Part shown: positions 16,447 through 24,805 of the stretch, one piece after another
Layout of the letters: the number at the start of each line of letters is the position of its first letter
Position numbering within the stretch: the stretch's first letter is position 1
Assembly (NCBI GenBank): GCA_007131755.1
Contig: SLPW01000386.1
Coordinates: 1 to 37,373 of the forward strand
DNA: 37,373 nucleotides
DNA from: Myxococcales bacterium
GTDB taxonomy: Bacteria > Myxococcota_A > Bradymonadia > Bradymonadales > Bradymonadaceae
Direction of reading: 5' to 3'
Translations under genes and position numbers: made by a program
Notes under the pieces: generated by a model
The model's database searches: none
What the model was told of the DNA's origin: nothing
Seen by the model: the letters and a program-made list of their open reading frames with translations, nothing else

Positions 16447-18711
16447 TCATCGCGTGGCGAGTCTTCCGAGGAGCGGAAACCCGGCGGCGAAGAATAAGAA
16501 TATGGCTCCGGCGAACTGGCCGATGGCCAACAACAAGCCCATCTCCACGGCCAGACTGGCCAAAAAGCCCAGAAGGACGGTCATCCCAACCAGCCCGAAT
16601 ACCGCGGATTTCAACTTCGAGGCCATGGGGACCGGGCTGACCACCACAGCCCCCAGTCCCAACACGATTGGAGCCAGCAGTACTCCCGTCGCCGCCGCCC
16701 CGTCGGGCATCCCACCGGTGACCACAGAGAGGATGGCGACCAGCAGCAATACCAGGCCGGCCAGAATTCCCGATCCCATCTGCGCCAGTGCGACCAGGCG
16801 TTCCAGATCCGAACCCGCTTCTTCCTCGTCATCAGCGGAGTCATCCGTCGTCGCTGGCTGCGCTCCGTAATCTGCGGCTGGCTGCGCTCCGAAGTCACCG
16901 GCCGGCTGCGCTCCAAAATCTGCGGCCGGTTGCGCTCCGAAGTCACCTGCCGGCTGCGCTCCGAAATCACCTGCCGGCTGCGCTCCGAAATCACCGGCCG
17001 GCTGCGCGGCGTAATCACCGGCTGGCTGCGCTCCAAAATCTGCGGCCGGCTGCGCTGCGAAGTCGCCCGCCCGTTGAACTGCGACATCTTTCGCCGCCGG
17101 ACTTTCGAGCTCTGGAGTCGGGCTCCCCAGCTCCGGCTCCAGGGGCTCTGGAGTCAACTCTGCCATCGGCGTCTGGTCCATCCCTCCAGCGTCCAACTCT
17201 TCCCACTGCACCTCCTCGACATCCACATCGGGGATCTCCGATTCGAACTCCGAAGCCGTCGCCGAGTCTCCACGAGGTGCTTCCGTCGATGTCGCCATCC
17301 CTGCACTGTCCTGCCCGATCTGAAAACGTGGTCCCGTCGAGGGAGGACGGCTGTCCGACGTTGACACTTCAGGCGTCGAATCGATCGAGGAATCTGTCGT
17401 CGCCTGGGGCGCGGCCACGGACTCCCGTGGGCGCTCCTCGTCACTTGCTGGCGTCTTCTTCTCTTCCCCAGCCGAGCCACCGGCGGGAAAGGATGTCCTC
17501 GCCCCTCCCAGTGCCCCCAATTTCAAATCTCTTTCATCCAGGCGGGGGTCACTACCGGAAGTCGAATCGGTATTCGACATCTGATAGGTCCCCGTTCCCA
17601 GCACTCCCGAGTCCTTCTGCTTTTCACGCCCACTCGTCGATTCGCCGCTATCGGACTTCGTCTGTCCCCGCCGCACGGAGCGAAACACTCCGCTCTGAGG
17701 TGCCGAAGGCCCTCCGAACTCTTTTCCCTTCTCGTCTTCGTCCTTCTTTGCCGTACTGGGCGCCCCAATCGGAGCTTTCGAGCTGGGCTTGGGCAATTGA
17801 AACCCCTTCGACGCCGACGACGAACCCAACACCGCCGTCTTCAGATCGTCATCCGGGGATTGATTCTTCTTTGCGCCGGGCTTCAGCCTTCCATCTGCCG
17901 GCGCCACCATTGTCTTCGCCGGTCCGTCGTCGTCCCAATCATCGCTGTCGTCACCAAAACCCATCTCGTCGAGCTTTGACAGCTCAGCCGCGCTCAGCGC
18001 CGCCGTCGCCGCATGCTCTTCTTCTCCGCCGTCATCACTGTGCCCCACCTGCATCGCCCCGGCCCCGGCCTCCTTGGCAGCCTCTTCCTCCAGGGACATC
18101 CCCATCAGCGTTCCAAAGCGCTGATCTTGGCCCCCGCTCGACTCCTCTCCCAGGTCCAAGCCGCTCAACGTATCCGGGTCGACGACCTTCGTCGCCCCCG
18201 CGTCTTCTTCGGGGCTGGAATCGTCGGCCACCCCCCACGCCGCCGCCGCGGAGTCCGCACTGTCGTCGTCATCTTCTTTGTTTGAAATCGTCGGCAGCCC
18301 GAAGGCCGTGGCCTTCGCCCCGCCTCTCGGCATACGTTTACTTTTCAAGGCATCGAAGACGCTCTTCGGATCTACCTGGCGAGTCGCCTCACTTGCTTTC
18401 TCATTTTCCTCTTCTTCGTCGCCGAATCCCTCGATGGAGTCGAAATCAAAGGGCAGCGAGTCCGCGCTGACCACCTCCGTCTTCAACTCCGGATCTTCCG
18501 TGACCTCTTCCATTCCTCGGTCCCCACCGGAGATGGGAAACCGAAACCCCTCCGTCGAGTCGACTTCATCTTCCGACTCCTCCGCCCCCAGCGCCGGCAG
18601 TCCCATCATCGTCTTTTTTTGGGGACGTACAGCGTCGAAATCGTGCCCACACTTCGGACACGACACGGCTTGTTTTGCAATACTGGCATTACATGATGGA
18701 CAGACTTTCAA
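16447..18711 (-). CDS. Zinc-ribbon, disordered octapeptide-repeat membrane protein
   Basis: The 754-aa product begins with a zinc ribbon (Cys4, Cys7, Cys18, Cys21). A very long acidic and Ser/Asp-rich disordered region follows (about 40-535). Next are nine tandem octapeptides of the form QPAGDFGA (about 546-617) and an acidic spacer. The C-terminal 120 residues hold about four hydrophobic helices (for example GILAGLVLLLVAILSVVTGG). The zinc ribbon should therefore sit in the cytoplasm on a long flexible arm. The start is TTG, supported by AAGGAGA five bases upstream, and it is needed to include Cys4. Short phrases such as KTMMGLPAL, TAFGLPTI and GTLMGMSL recur in the disordered arm. Function unknown; a docking or scaffolding protein is inferred. 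Confidence 0.75.
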   Translation of the reverse strand: MKVCPSCNASIAKQAVSCPKCGHDFDAVRPQKKTMMGLPALGAEESEDEVDSTEGFRFPISGGDRGMEEVTEDPELKTEVVSADSLPFDFDSIEGFGDEEEENEKASEATRQVDPKSVFDALKSKRMPRGGAKATAFGLPTISNKEDDDDSADSAAAAWGVADDSSPEEDAGATKVVDPDTLSGLDLGEESSGGQDQRFGTLMGMSLEEEAAKEAGAGAMQVGHSDDGGEEEHAATAALSAAELSKLDEMGFGDDSDDWDDDGPAKTMVAPADGRLKPGAKKNQSPDDDLKTAVLGSSSASKGFQLPKPSSKAPIGAPSTAKKDEDEKGKEFGGPSAPQSGVFRSVRRGQTKSDSGESTSGREKQKDSGVLGTGTYQMSNTDSTSGSDPRLDERDLKLGALGGARTSFPAGGSAGEEKKTPASDEERPRESVAAPQATTDSSIDSTPEVSTSDSRPPSTGPRFQIGQDSAGMATSTEAPRGDSATASEFESEIPDVDVEEVQWEELDAGGMDQTPMAELTPEPLEPELGSPTPELESPAAKDVAVQRAGDFAAQPAADFGAQPAGDYAAQPAGDFGAQPAGDFGAQPAGDFGAQPAADFGAQPAGDFGAQPAADYGAQPATTDDSADDEEEAGSDLERLVALAQMGSGILAGLVLLLVAILSVVTGGMPDGAAATGVLLAPIVLGLGAVVVSPVPMASKLKSAVFGLVGMTVLLGFLASLAVEMGLLLAIGQFAGAIFLFFAAGFPLLGRLATR
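16861..17076 (-). repeat. 24-bp tandem repeat, nine units, coding for QPAGDFGA
   Basis: Nine contiguous 24-base units encode octapeptides that vary only at a few positions (G/A at 4, F/Y at 6, G/A at 7, P/R at 2 in the first). Neighbouring units are nearly identical at DNA level, which indicates recent expansion or homogenisation by slippage or unequal recombination. There are no spacers, so this is not a CRISPR array. Confidence 0.95.
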
Positions 18712-18850
18712 TGGACTCTCCTTGGCTCCTGTCCCGACACTGCGATGATGATACCGCGCCTATCACCCCCGCCGCGACTCTCATTTCCACCCCCTTCTTC
18801 GGCCTCGCCGGGACATCCCGCGCAGGCTTACCCCGCGGCCAATTCGTCCC

Positions 18851-18880
18851 ACCATAGGCACAGCCGGCGCCAGATGTCAA
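18851..18880 (-). promoter_or_regulatory. Promoter for the zinc-ribbon protein gene, with adjacent palindrome
   Basis: On the minus strand TTGACA is followed after 18 bases by TATGGT, giving a start near 18844 and a leader of about 130 bases. Directly upstream of the -35 box, AACTT-TTG-AAGTT at 18881-18893 is a perfect short palindrome that might be an operator. The 266-base gap 18712-18977 contains nothing else I can identify. Confidence 0.5.
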
Positions 18881-18977
18881 AACTTTTGAAGTTCGCGCGC
18901 TTGGCCAATCTCAGTTCCTCTCGATTCTGACGGAGGTCTCCGATCCGATGCGGCCCGGAGAAGAATCCTCCCTATCG

Positions 18978-20723
18978 TCAGGCCGGCGCCTCGGGCGAAA
19001 ACTCGTCGATCAACTCCCACATCCCCGGCTCCAGCTCCGCCTGACGCAACTTCTCGAAGCACTGTCCTACCTTCTTCGCATCCACATGCTCTCCGAGACG
19101 CTCCAACTGATTGAGAGTCTCCTCCGATACGAAGCGCTCCGGTTCGTCGAGCAAGAACTCGGCATAGCTGTCGAAGGCGCTCTCGTATTGCTCGTCGGCA
19201 AACAACCCCAGTGACAACTCCTTTTGCATCCTGATTCTCTGTGCGGGCTCCATGGGCGTCGACAATTGCTCCTCGAGCCACTCCAGATAACGCCCATGCA
19301 GCCCCGAGGATTTGCTCAGTCGCTGCAGACCTTCCCAGGCCTTCTCTCTTCCCGGCTCCGGCCCCTCACTCTCCTTCCAGGCTCGCGCGAAAGCCCCGAA
19401 TGCCGACGCCTTATCCCGTAGTTTTACTTCGTACAACATGGCCAACATCAAAAAGATCTGTTGACGTTCCTCGGGATCGGTGAACAGGCCCAACCCTCCC
19501 TCGTATAGCTCAACGAGCTTCTCCCAGTTTTGCTCCTTCATGTAGAGTTCGCGACGCTCGTTCAACTCGGTGATCCGCTCTGCCGGGCTCGGTGGAGGTA
19601 CAGCGCCGCCGGCCTTCCCACCTGGTGCGGGCTTGTCCTGGTCTTCTGTACGTTTGCGATCGTGTTCACTGAGCTTTTCCAGACGCTCATTGAGGGCTTC
19701 CGTTCGCTTCGTCACCGACGACGCTCGCGAAAACCCTTCTCCCACCCCCTCGTCCTCTTCTTCTTGCGGCTCTTCGATTTCCTCATCCAACAGCACGACG
19801 GGCTCCGAATCCTCATCGGCCAATTCCCCCACCTCTTCCTCCTCCACCAACTCCGGATCGATCTCGATGATCTGGGTGGTGCGCCCTTCGCTCAACATCG
19901 GCACCTTTTCTGGCTCAGCCCCCTCTGTACCCGCGCCGCTTGCCGTGTCTGCAGTGCTCTCGAGCTTCTGGGCGATCTCCAATGCCTTGCTCTCGCCAGT
20001 GTCTGCGCTCTGCTCCGCCGCCTGTAATACCTCGTCGATCGCCACCTGGGCGGCTTCCGACGTCTCCACCAGAGACCTCCCCGTCGGTTTCCCATCTCCC
20101 ATCACCGTCGTCGCTCGCAATTCGCGCGACGGCACCGTCGAGATCTGTGAATCCTCTCCGAACATGGGCCTCGTCTTCTGGTCACGGCCCCGCCCACCTC
20201 CTACGGCCTCACCGTGGAGCCGATAAGTCAACTCCGTGACTGCCCTCTTCAACTCCAGATACAGCCGTCCCGTATTTCGCATCTTTGACACCACCTGCGG
20301 CCGCAGCAGATCGAAGACCTCCCCCAGGGGGCCGAATGGATCGAGGCGTGCAAGACAGCGCTCCGCACCCATGACGAACTCCTCTGCCTCACCCGGCTCG
20401 ATCTCCTCATCGCTCATGGAGGCGTCCAACATCCGGTTGACCTGCGCCGAAAGGGCCTCGATCTTCTCCAGGTCCAGCTCCCCCTCTTCGTCAGGCCCCG
20501 GCGCCCACGGATGGCGTACCGGACTCGCCATGCGAAAATACTCGGCCACCACGAATAGATGGAGCCCCGTATAGTAGCTCTCCCCCTTCGGTCCTCGCCA
20601 GGGAACGACCAGATCGCGGCTCGTCAACCGGGCCAGCTCAACCTCTTTCAACTCCAGGCCACACCGATTGACCAGGTTGAGAAATTTCCCGGCGTCCATT
20701 CGTCCTGCGCCGTCTGTCTCCAC
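18978..20723 (-). CDS. Acidic protein with C-terminal TPR-like helical repeats, function unknown
   Basis: The 581-aa product lacks a signal peptide and membrane segments. Residues about 1-165 look globular, with repeated motifs LELKEVELARL and LYLELKRAVTEL. Residues about 165-350 are acidic low-complexity linker (EEIEEPQEEEDEG). The C-terminal part from about 375 shows helical hairpins like TPR or HAT repeats: ELYMKEQNWEKLVELYEGGL, QIFLMLAMLYEVKLRDKASA and YESAFDSYAEFLLDEPE. Such repeats usually mediate protein contacts. The GTG start has GAGGG six bases upstream. It follows truD by 54 bases on the same strand and precedes the zinc-ribbon protein gene, which shares the long disordered-acidic style. 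I do not recognise a named family. Confidence 0.7.
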   Translation of the reverse strand: METDGAGRMDAGKFLNLVNRCGLELKEVELARLTSRDLVVPWRGPKGESYYTGLHLFVVAEYFRMASPVRHPWAPGPDEEGELDLEKIEALSAQVNRMLDASMSDEEIEPGEAEEFVMGAERCLARLDPFGPLGEVFDLLRPQVVSKMRNTGRLYLELKRAVTELTYRLHGEAVGGGRGRDQKTRPMFGEDSQISTVPSRELRATTVMGDGKPTGRSLVETSEAAQVAIDEVLQAAEQSADTGESKALEIAQKLESTADTASGAGTEGAEPEKVPMLSEGRTTQIIEIDPELVEEEEVGELADEDSEPVVLLDEEIEEPQEEEDEGVGEGFSRASSVTKRTEALNERLEKLSEHDRKRTEDQDKPAPGGKAGGAVPPPSPAERITELNERRELYMKEQNWEKLVELYEGGLGLFTDPEERQQIFLMLAMLYEVKLRDKASAFGAFARAWKESEGPEPGREKAWEGLQRLSKSSGLHGRYLEWLEEQLSTPMEPAQRIRMQKELSLGLFADEQYESAFDSYAEFLLDEPERFVSEETLNQLERLGEHVDAKKVGQCFEKLRQAELEPGMWELIDEFSPEAPA

Positions 20724-20777
20724 GGTATCCCTCGTTCGTTTCGCCCTTGGATGAATGCCAGCGGCCTCATCACATTC

Positions 20778-21908
20778 TCAGCCTTCAACTTCTTCCGCGC
20801 CATCATACTCACCACACCGGCTGCCTCCAAGGCATCCATCCATAAATTCGCGCAATAAAACGGTGGCGTAACTTCCCGCCGGAAGACCAAAATCAAACCG
20901 CACCACCCCCTCCTCTTCCAGCTCCCAGCTCAACCCGTCGACGTAGGCCGTCATCGGCCTTCGCGTCCCTCGGCCCCTTCGCCCGAAGCGCTCAAAATAC
21001 TCCGCCTTCAGACCCATCTCTTCGACGACCTCTCTCTCCAGGGCCCCCGCTGACTTTCGGGCCAGCCCTTCCTTGCTTCCCGGCATGGGACCCGTAATCG
21101 CAATGGCGCCGGTTTCCAGTCGTCGCTGCGTCTCTTCTCGCTCTCTTCTATCAATCCAGAACCGCCCCCCCGTATCGACCTTCTCGAAGATGTCCCCGTC
21201 AATCGCCTCCTTCCACGTCCCCTCCACCAATCGCCGTGCGAGCACCCGATTGAACACCTCCGACTGCACGGCGCTGGCCACCATCTTTTGCATAAATCGC
21301 CCCTTTGGCTTCACGCCGTCGCGAAGCCACCTCCAGCCTACCTCCAGATTCTTGCCCCCATCGCCGAAGCGCTGCTCTCCGAAATAATTCGGCATCCCCT
21401 GGCTGCTCACCACCGTCGCCACCTTCTCCACAGCTTCTTTCAGCGCCTCCGCGCGCAGTGACGTCTCGCGCAGTCGCACCGAAAAGCGGTTGCCTCGCAG
21501 GTGTCCGGTGCGCAATTTGTTTCGATGTCGCGAGGTGGCGAGGATCTCGATGCCCTCACCAACCGCCTCTCCTTCTCGGGGGGGACGACGCACCTGTTGT
21601 GCCGGAAGCGACACCCACTGGCGTGTGATCGCTCGGCGGTCTTTGATCCCCGCCGTACCTACGTCGCCCGTTCCCACTCCAAAGTGCTCGGCGATCGCCT
21701 CGATCATCGATCGCCCGTCGACATGGCGCTTTTCGACGCGCAGATAGTAATGTGGTCCTTCACCGGAGGGTTCATAGGCCGGAATTTCATGGACGACAAA
21801 ATCCTCGACCCGCTCCTTTAGACGCCCTCCGATGGCCGGCACGTCACTCGTCAACAACGGTCCTTTTACCGGTCTCGGCCACTCTCGATCCCTTCTTTCC
21901 TTCGTCAC
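20778..21908 (-). CDS. truD: tRNA pseudouridine(13) synthase TruD
   Basis: TruD converts U13 of tRNA-Glu and some other tRNAs to pseudouridine. The 376-aa product has the family motif TAGIKDRRAITRQWVSLP near residues 85-102, with catalytic Asp90, and later LRGNRFSVRLRE and GMPNYFGEQRFG, both typical of TruD. The frame is open to 22160, but I chose the GTG at 21908 because GAGGGG lies five bases upstream and the translation from there has normal family length. An ATG at 21944 is an alternative; its start codon would overlap that of glnD in the tetranucleotide CATG. The gene is divergent from glnD with almost no space, so one or both promoters must lie inside the opposing gene. It leads a minus-strand run toward lysC. 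Confidence 0.9.
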   Translation of the reverse strand: MTKERRDREWPRPVKGPLLTSDVPAIGGRLKERVEDFVVHEIPAYEPSGEGPHYYLRVEKRHVDGRSMIEAIAEHFGVGTGDVGTAGIKDRRAITRQWVSLPAQQVRRPPREGEAVGEGIEILATSRHRNKLRTGHLRGNRFSVRLRETSLRAEALKEAVEKVATVVSSQGMPNYFGEQRFGDGGKNLEVGWRWLRDGVKPKGRFMQKMVASAVQSEVFNRVLARRLVEGTWKEAIDGDIFEKVDTGGRFWIDRREREETQRRLETGAIAITGPMPGSKEGLARKSAGALEREVVEEMGLKAEYFERFGRRGRGTRRPMTAYVDGLSWELEEEGVVRFDFGLPAGSYATVLLREFMDGCLGGSRCGEYDGAEEVEG

Positions 21909-21942
21909 CTCAACCCCTCGTTCTGCTCGATTTTTCGATTCC

Positions 21943-24690
21943 ATGACTTCTCCATCACCACTGGCCATACCGAATTCCGTCCAGCGCGCCAACCGCACCT
22001 TTCTGGACGCCCGACGCCAACTGGCCGCCCATATCGTCTGCGCACGCTCCGGACTCGACACGGCCGAACGCCTTACGGTCATCACCGACCGCTGGCTCAA
22101 CCAATTGTGGGCCACCGCTCTTCCCCGCAAGCTGGCCCACCACATCTCTTTATACGCCACCGGCGGCTATGGGCGCCGAGAATTGGCCTACCACAGCGAC
22201 GTGGACGTCCTCATCGCCGTGCACGAACCCGACATGGTCGAGGACGATCAATTTGCACTCTCCATGGAGCGCCTGATGGCCTGGTCGCGCCACACTCGTG
22301 TGCGGCTGAGTCACGCGGTCCGCACCTCCCGCCAGGCCCGCTGCGCCATCGACGACGACCTGCGGAGCGCCATCGCTCTGATCGACCTTCGTCATCTCGC
22401 CGGCCCCGATCGCGCCCATCGCCACTTTCGCCGCGCCCCACTTATCGAATATCTGCGCGGCGACGACGAGGGTCGCGCATTCGTCGAACGCCTCATCGAC
22501 GGGCTTCGACGCCGTCTGTCACACCACGGAAAAACCGTCTTCCTTCTGGAGCCGGACATCAAGAATGGAGAGGGCGGACTGCGCGACCTCAACTGCATCC
22601 ACTGGGCCGCTCAGGTGCGCTGGCAGCTCGACGCCCGTCACCAATCAAAGAATCCCATCGGCTGGACCGCCGCCCGCCGTCACGCCTACACCCAATATCT
22701 GGACGAATTGCTGGCCATCAGAAACCAGCTCCATCTGCTTCACGACCGCAAACAGGATCGACTCACCTTCCGAGATCAGGAAGCCCTGGCAACCCTCGTC
22801 GACAGCCCCGTCCCCGACGACGCCCAGGAAGCCCTGGACCTGGCCGGCAACGCCCTCGCCATCGCCGACGCCGCAGAGCACACCAAAGATCGCTTTGCCC
22901 TGCAGCCGATCATCGAAGAAGAGATGACCCACTATTATCGCCGCGCCCGCTCCATCGCCACCACCTGTGAGCGCTGTCTTCGACAGTGGGCCACCGCAGC
23001 CAATCCCCCGGCGAAAACACGCGGCCCCTTTCATATCGGCGGGGGCCAATTGGCCCTCGCCAGGGGCCACGAACTCGACGACGATGACCTCTTCGACGCC
23101 CTCCTTGTCGCCGAAGCCGAGGACCTCCTCCTCGATCCGCGCCTGGAGGCAACCATCGAATACCGTCTTCGAGCCTGGCCGCGAGGCGACGATCTGCCTT
23201 CGGAGCGCGCACGAAAGCTGTGCCAGATCCTGGTGGATCCCGATGCCTCCCCGCGCACCTCTCAACGCCTCCTGGAGTTGGGAATCCTTCCCCGCGTCGT
23301 ACCCGAATTCGAACCCCTCCTCTGTCACGTCCATCACGATCTTTATCACGTCTACACCACGGATGTGCACTCCATAAAATGCCTGGAGGCCGCTCGGCAG
23401 CTGCTGGGAAGCGAGCCCGACGCCCATCCCCGCCCGGCCTTCGCCCGTATCGCCGCCGAAATCGAGGACCGAACCACCTTTCTCCTCGCCGCCCTCTTTC
23501 ACGATATCGGAAAAAATCGCGGCGGGGAGCACAGCCGACGCGGAGCGGAGATCATGGCTCGCGTCGGACCCCGCCTGGGCCTGGACGCCGCCGGCACTCA
23601 TCGCCTCCAACACCTGGTGCTTCACCACCTTCTTTTGAGCAATACCTCCCGTCGCCGCGACATCTCCGATCCGCATATCCTTGCCGAATTGGTAGATCGC
23701 ATCGATGACCTGGAGTTTCTGAATCAACTCACGGCCCTGACCTACTGTGATATGTCCACCGTGGGACCAGACGTCATGGACGACTGGAACGCCTCGCTGC
23801 TCCTGCAGTTGCATCAGCGCTTGCGACAGCGACTGCTGGCGAAGGCTCCGGCCTCCATGCCCGTTGCGCCCTCGGCCGACGAAGATCGGCGCTCCTACCA
23901 CCACCAACGCGTCGGCAACGCCCTCGACGACACCCAACCCCCGGCCCAGCTCAAGGCCTTCATCGACGGACTGCCCCTGGAACACCTGGAGAATTCGGAC
24001 GAGCAATCCCTGCTTCGTCAATACGTCACCTATTGTGACGCCCTCGACAGCCCCAACGACTTCGCCGTCTCTGCACAGCCCCTTGCCGACCGTAGCGTCA
24101 CGGAGCTCATCGTCACCGGTCCCGACGAGCCGGGAATCCTCGCCAGGATCGCCGGCGCCATTGCCAGCGTAGGCCTCAACATCATGAGCGCCGACATCAT
24201 CTCCACCAGCGACGGATTCGCCGTCGATATCTTCCACGTCGCCCACTTCAACCCCCGCGCCGTTCCCCCCATCAGCCCTCGAGCCGTCGACTCCCCTCGG
24301 CGCCTCGATGGACTTCGGCAGCGAATCATGGACGTCCTGTGTCATGACGTCGACATTGACGAACTCCTCGAGCGCCGGCGCACCGAACAGCGCCTCGCCC
24401 CCCGACCCGTCCCCGCCGTCTCCACCCGAGTACGCGTCGACCCCCACACCAGCCGCCGCTTCACAGTCCTCGAAGTTCGCGCCCCCGACCAACTCGGACT
24501 GCTCTACACCATCGCCAGCACCCTCTTTCAATGCCGCGTAAACACCCGCGTCTCCCGCATTGACTCTCTGGGTCACCAGGCCATCGATACCTTCTACGTC
24601 GAGGACTTCGACGGCCGCCCCCTCACGCAGACCCGCATCGCCGAGGTCACCGCCTCTCTGCAGGACGCATTGGCCAATTTCTTGTCCTGA
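21943..24690 (+). CDS. glnD: [Protein-PII] uridylyltransferase / uridylyl-removing enzyme
   Basis: GlnD uridylylates and deuridylylates the PII signalling protein in response to glutamine. The 915-aa product has the full domain order. A nucleotidyltransferase domain carries TGGYGRRELAYHSDVDVLI near residues 72-90; a linker with EPDIKNGEGGLRDL near 204-217 follows. The HD phosphohydrolase domain has FHDIGKNRGGEHSRRG near 517-532, and there are two ACT domains (TELIVTGPDEPGILARI from about 720, FTVLEVRAPDQLGLLYTI from about 838). The ATG at 21943 begins the natural N-terminus but has a weak ribosome binding site; the longer frame to 21832 is not convincing. No glnB or glnK gene is in the window, so the partner must be elsewhere. 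Confidence 0.94.
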   Translation: MTSPSPLAIPNSVQRANRTFLDARRQLAAHIVCARSGLDTAERLTVITDRWLNQLWATALPRKLAHHISLYATGGYGRRELAYHSDVDVLIAVHEPDMVEDDQFALSMERLMAWSRHTRVRLSHAVRTSRQARCAIDDDLRSAIALIDLRHLAGPDRAHRHFRRAPLIEYLRGDDEGRAFVERLIDGLRRRLSHHGKTVFLLEPDIKNGEGGLRDLNCIHWAAQVRWQLDARHQSKNPIGWTAARRHAYTQYLDELLAIRNQLHLLHDRKQDRLTFRDQEALATLVDSPVPDDAQEALDLAGNALAIADAAEHTKDRFALQPIIEEEMTHYYRRARSIATTCERCLRQWATAANPPAKTRGPFHIGGGQLALARGHELDDDDLFDALLVAEAEDLLLDPRLEATIEYRLRAWPRGDDLPSERARKLCQILVDPDASPRTSQRLLELGILPRVVPEFEPLLCHVHHDLYHVYTTDVHSIKCLEAARQLLGSEPDAHPRPAFARIAAEIEDRTTFLLAALFHDIGKNRGGEHSRRGAEIMARVGPRLGLDAAGTHRLQHLVLHHLLLSNTSRRRDISDPHILAELVDRIDDLEFLNQLTALTYCDMSTVGPDVMDDWNASLLLQLHQRLRQRLLAKAPASMPVAPSADEDRRSYHHQRVGNALDDTQPPAQLKAFIDGLPLEHLENSDEQSLLRQYVTYCDALDSPNDFAVSAQPLADRSVTELIVTGPDEPGILARIAGAIASVGLNIMSADIISTSDGFAVDIFHVAHFNPRAVPPISPRAVDSPRRLDGLRQRIMDVLCHDVDIDELLERRRTEQRLAPRPVPAVSTRVRVDPHTSRRFTVLEVRAPDQLGLLYTIASTLFQCRVNTRVSRIDSLGHQAIDTFYVEDFDGRPLTQTRIAEVTASLQDALANFLS

Positions 24691-24805
24691 CCCCCACTTC
24701 CCTTTAGCATCGACGCGCCGACGTCCCTCTCCACAACGGTAGAGATGGAGAGGTGCCGAATGAATTTGAGGCAAGGGAGCCCCCTCAACCACCCAAGGAT
24801 CTCCG

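Noticed and set aside
16861-17076. Possible CRISPR array at the 24-bp repeats
   Set aside because: The units are contiguous without spacers and keep a coding frame for octapeptides; there are no cas genes.
16788-18470. 560-codon plus-strand open frame opposite the zinc-ribbon protein gene
   Set aside because: Its product is Arg/Pro/Ser low complexity that mirrors the repeats on the other strand; the minus-strand frame has a zinc ribbon, membrane helices and a strong ribosome binding site.
24726-24753. Inverted repeat CCTCTCCA / TGGAGAGG between glnD and xer as a terminator
   Set aside because: The stem is only 8 bp with a 12-base loop and no T-run follows, so I do not call it a terminator; it may be chance.
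22645-24792. 715-codon minus-strand open frame opposite glnD
   Set aside because: It is a GC-skew shadow of glnD, Gly/Val/Glu-rich without any domain, while the plus strand has full GlnD motifs.
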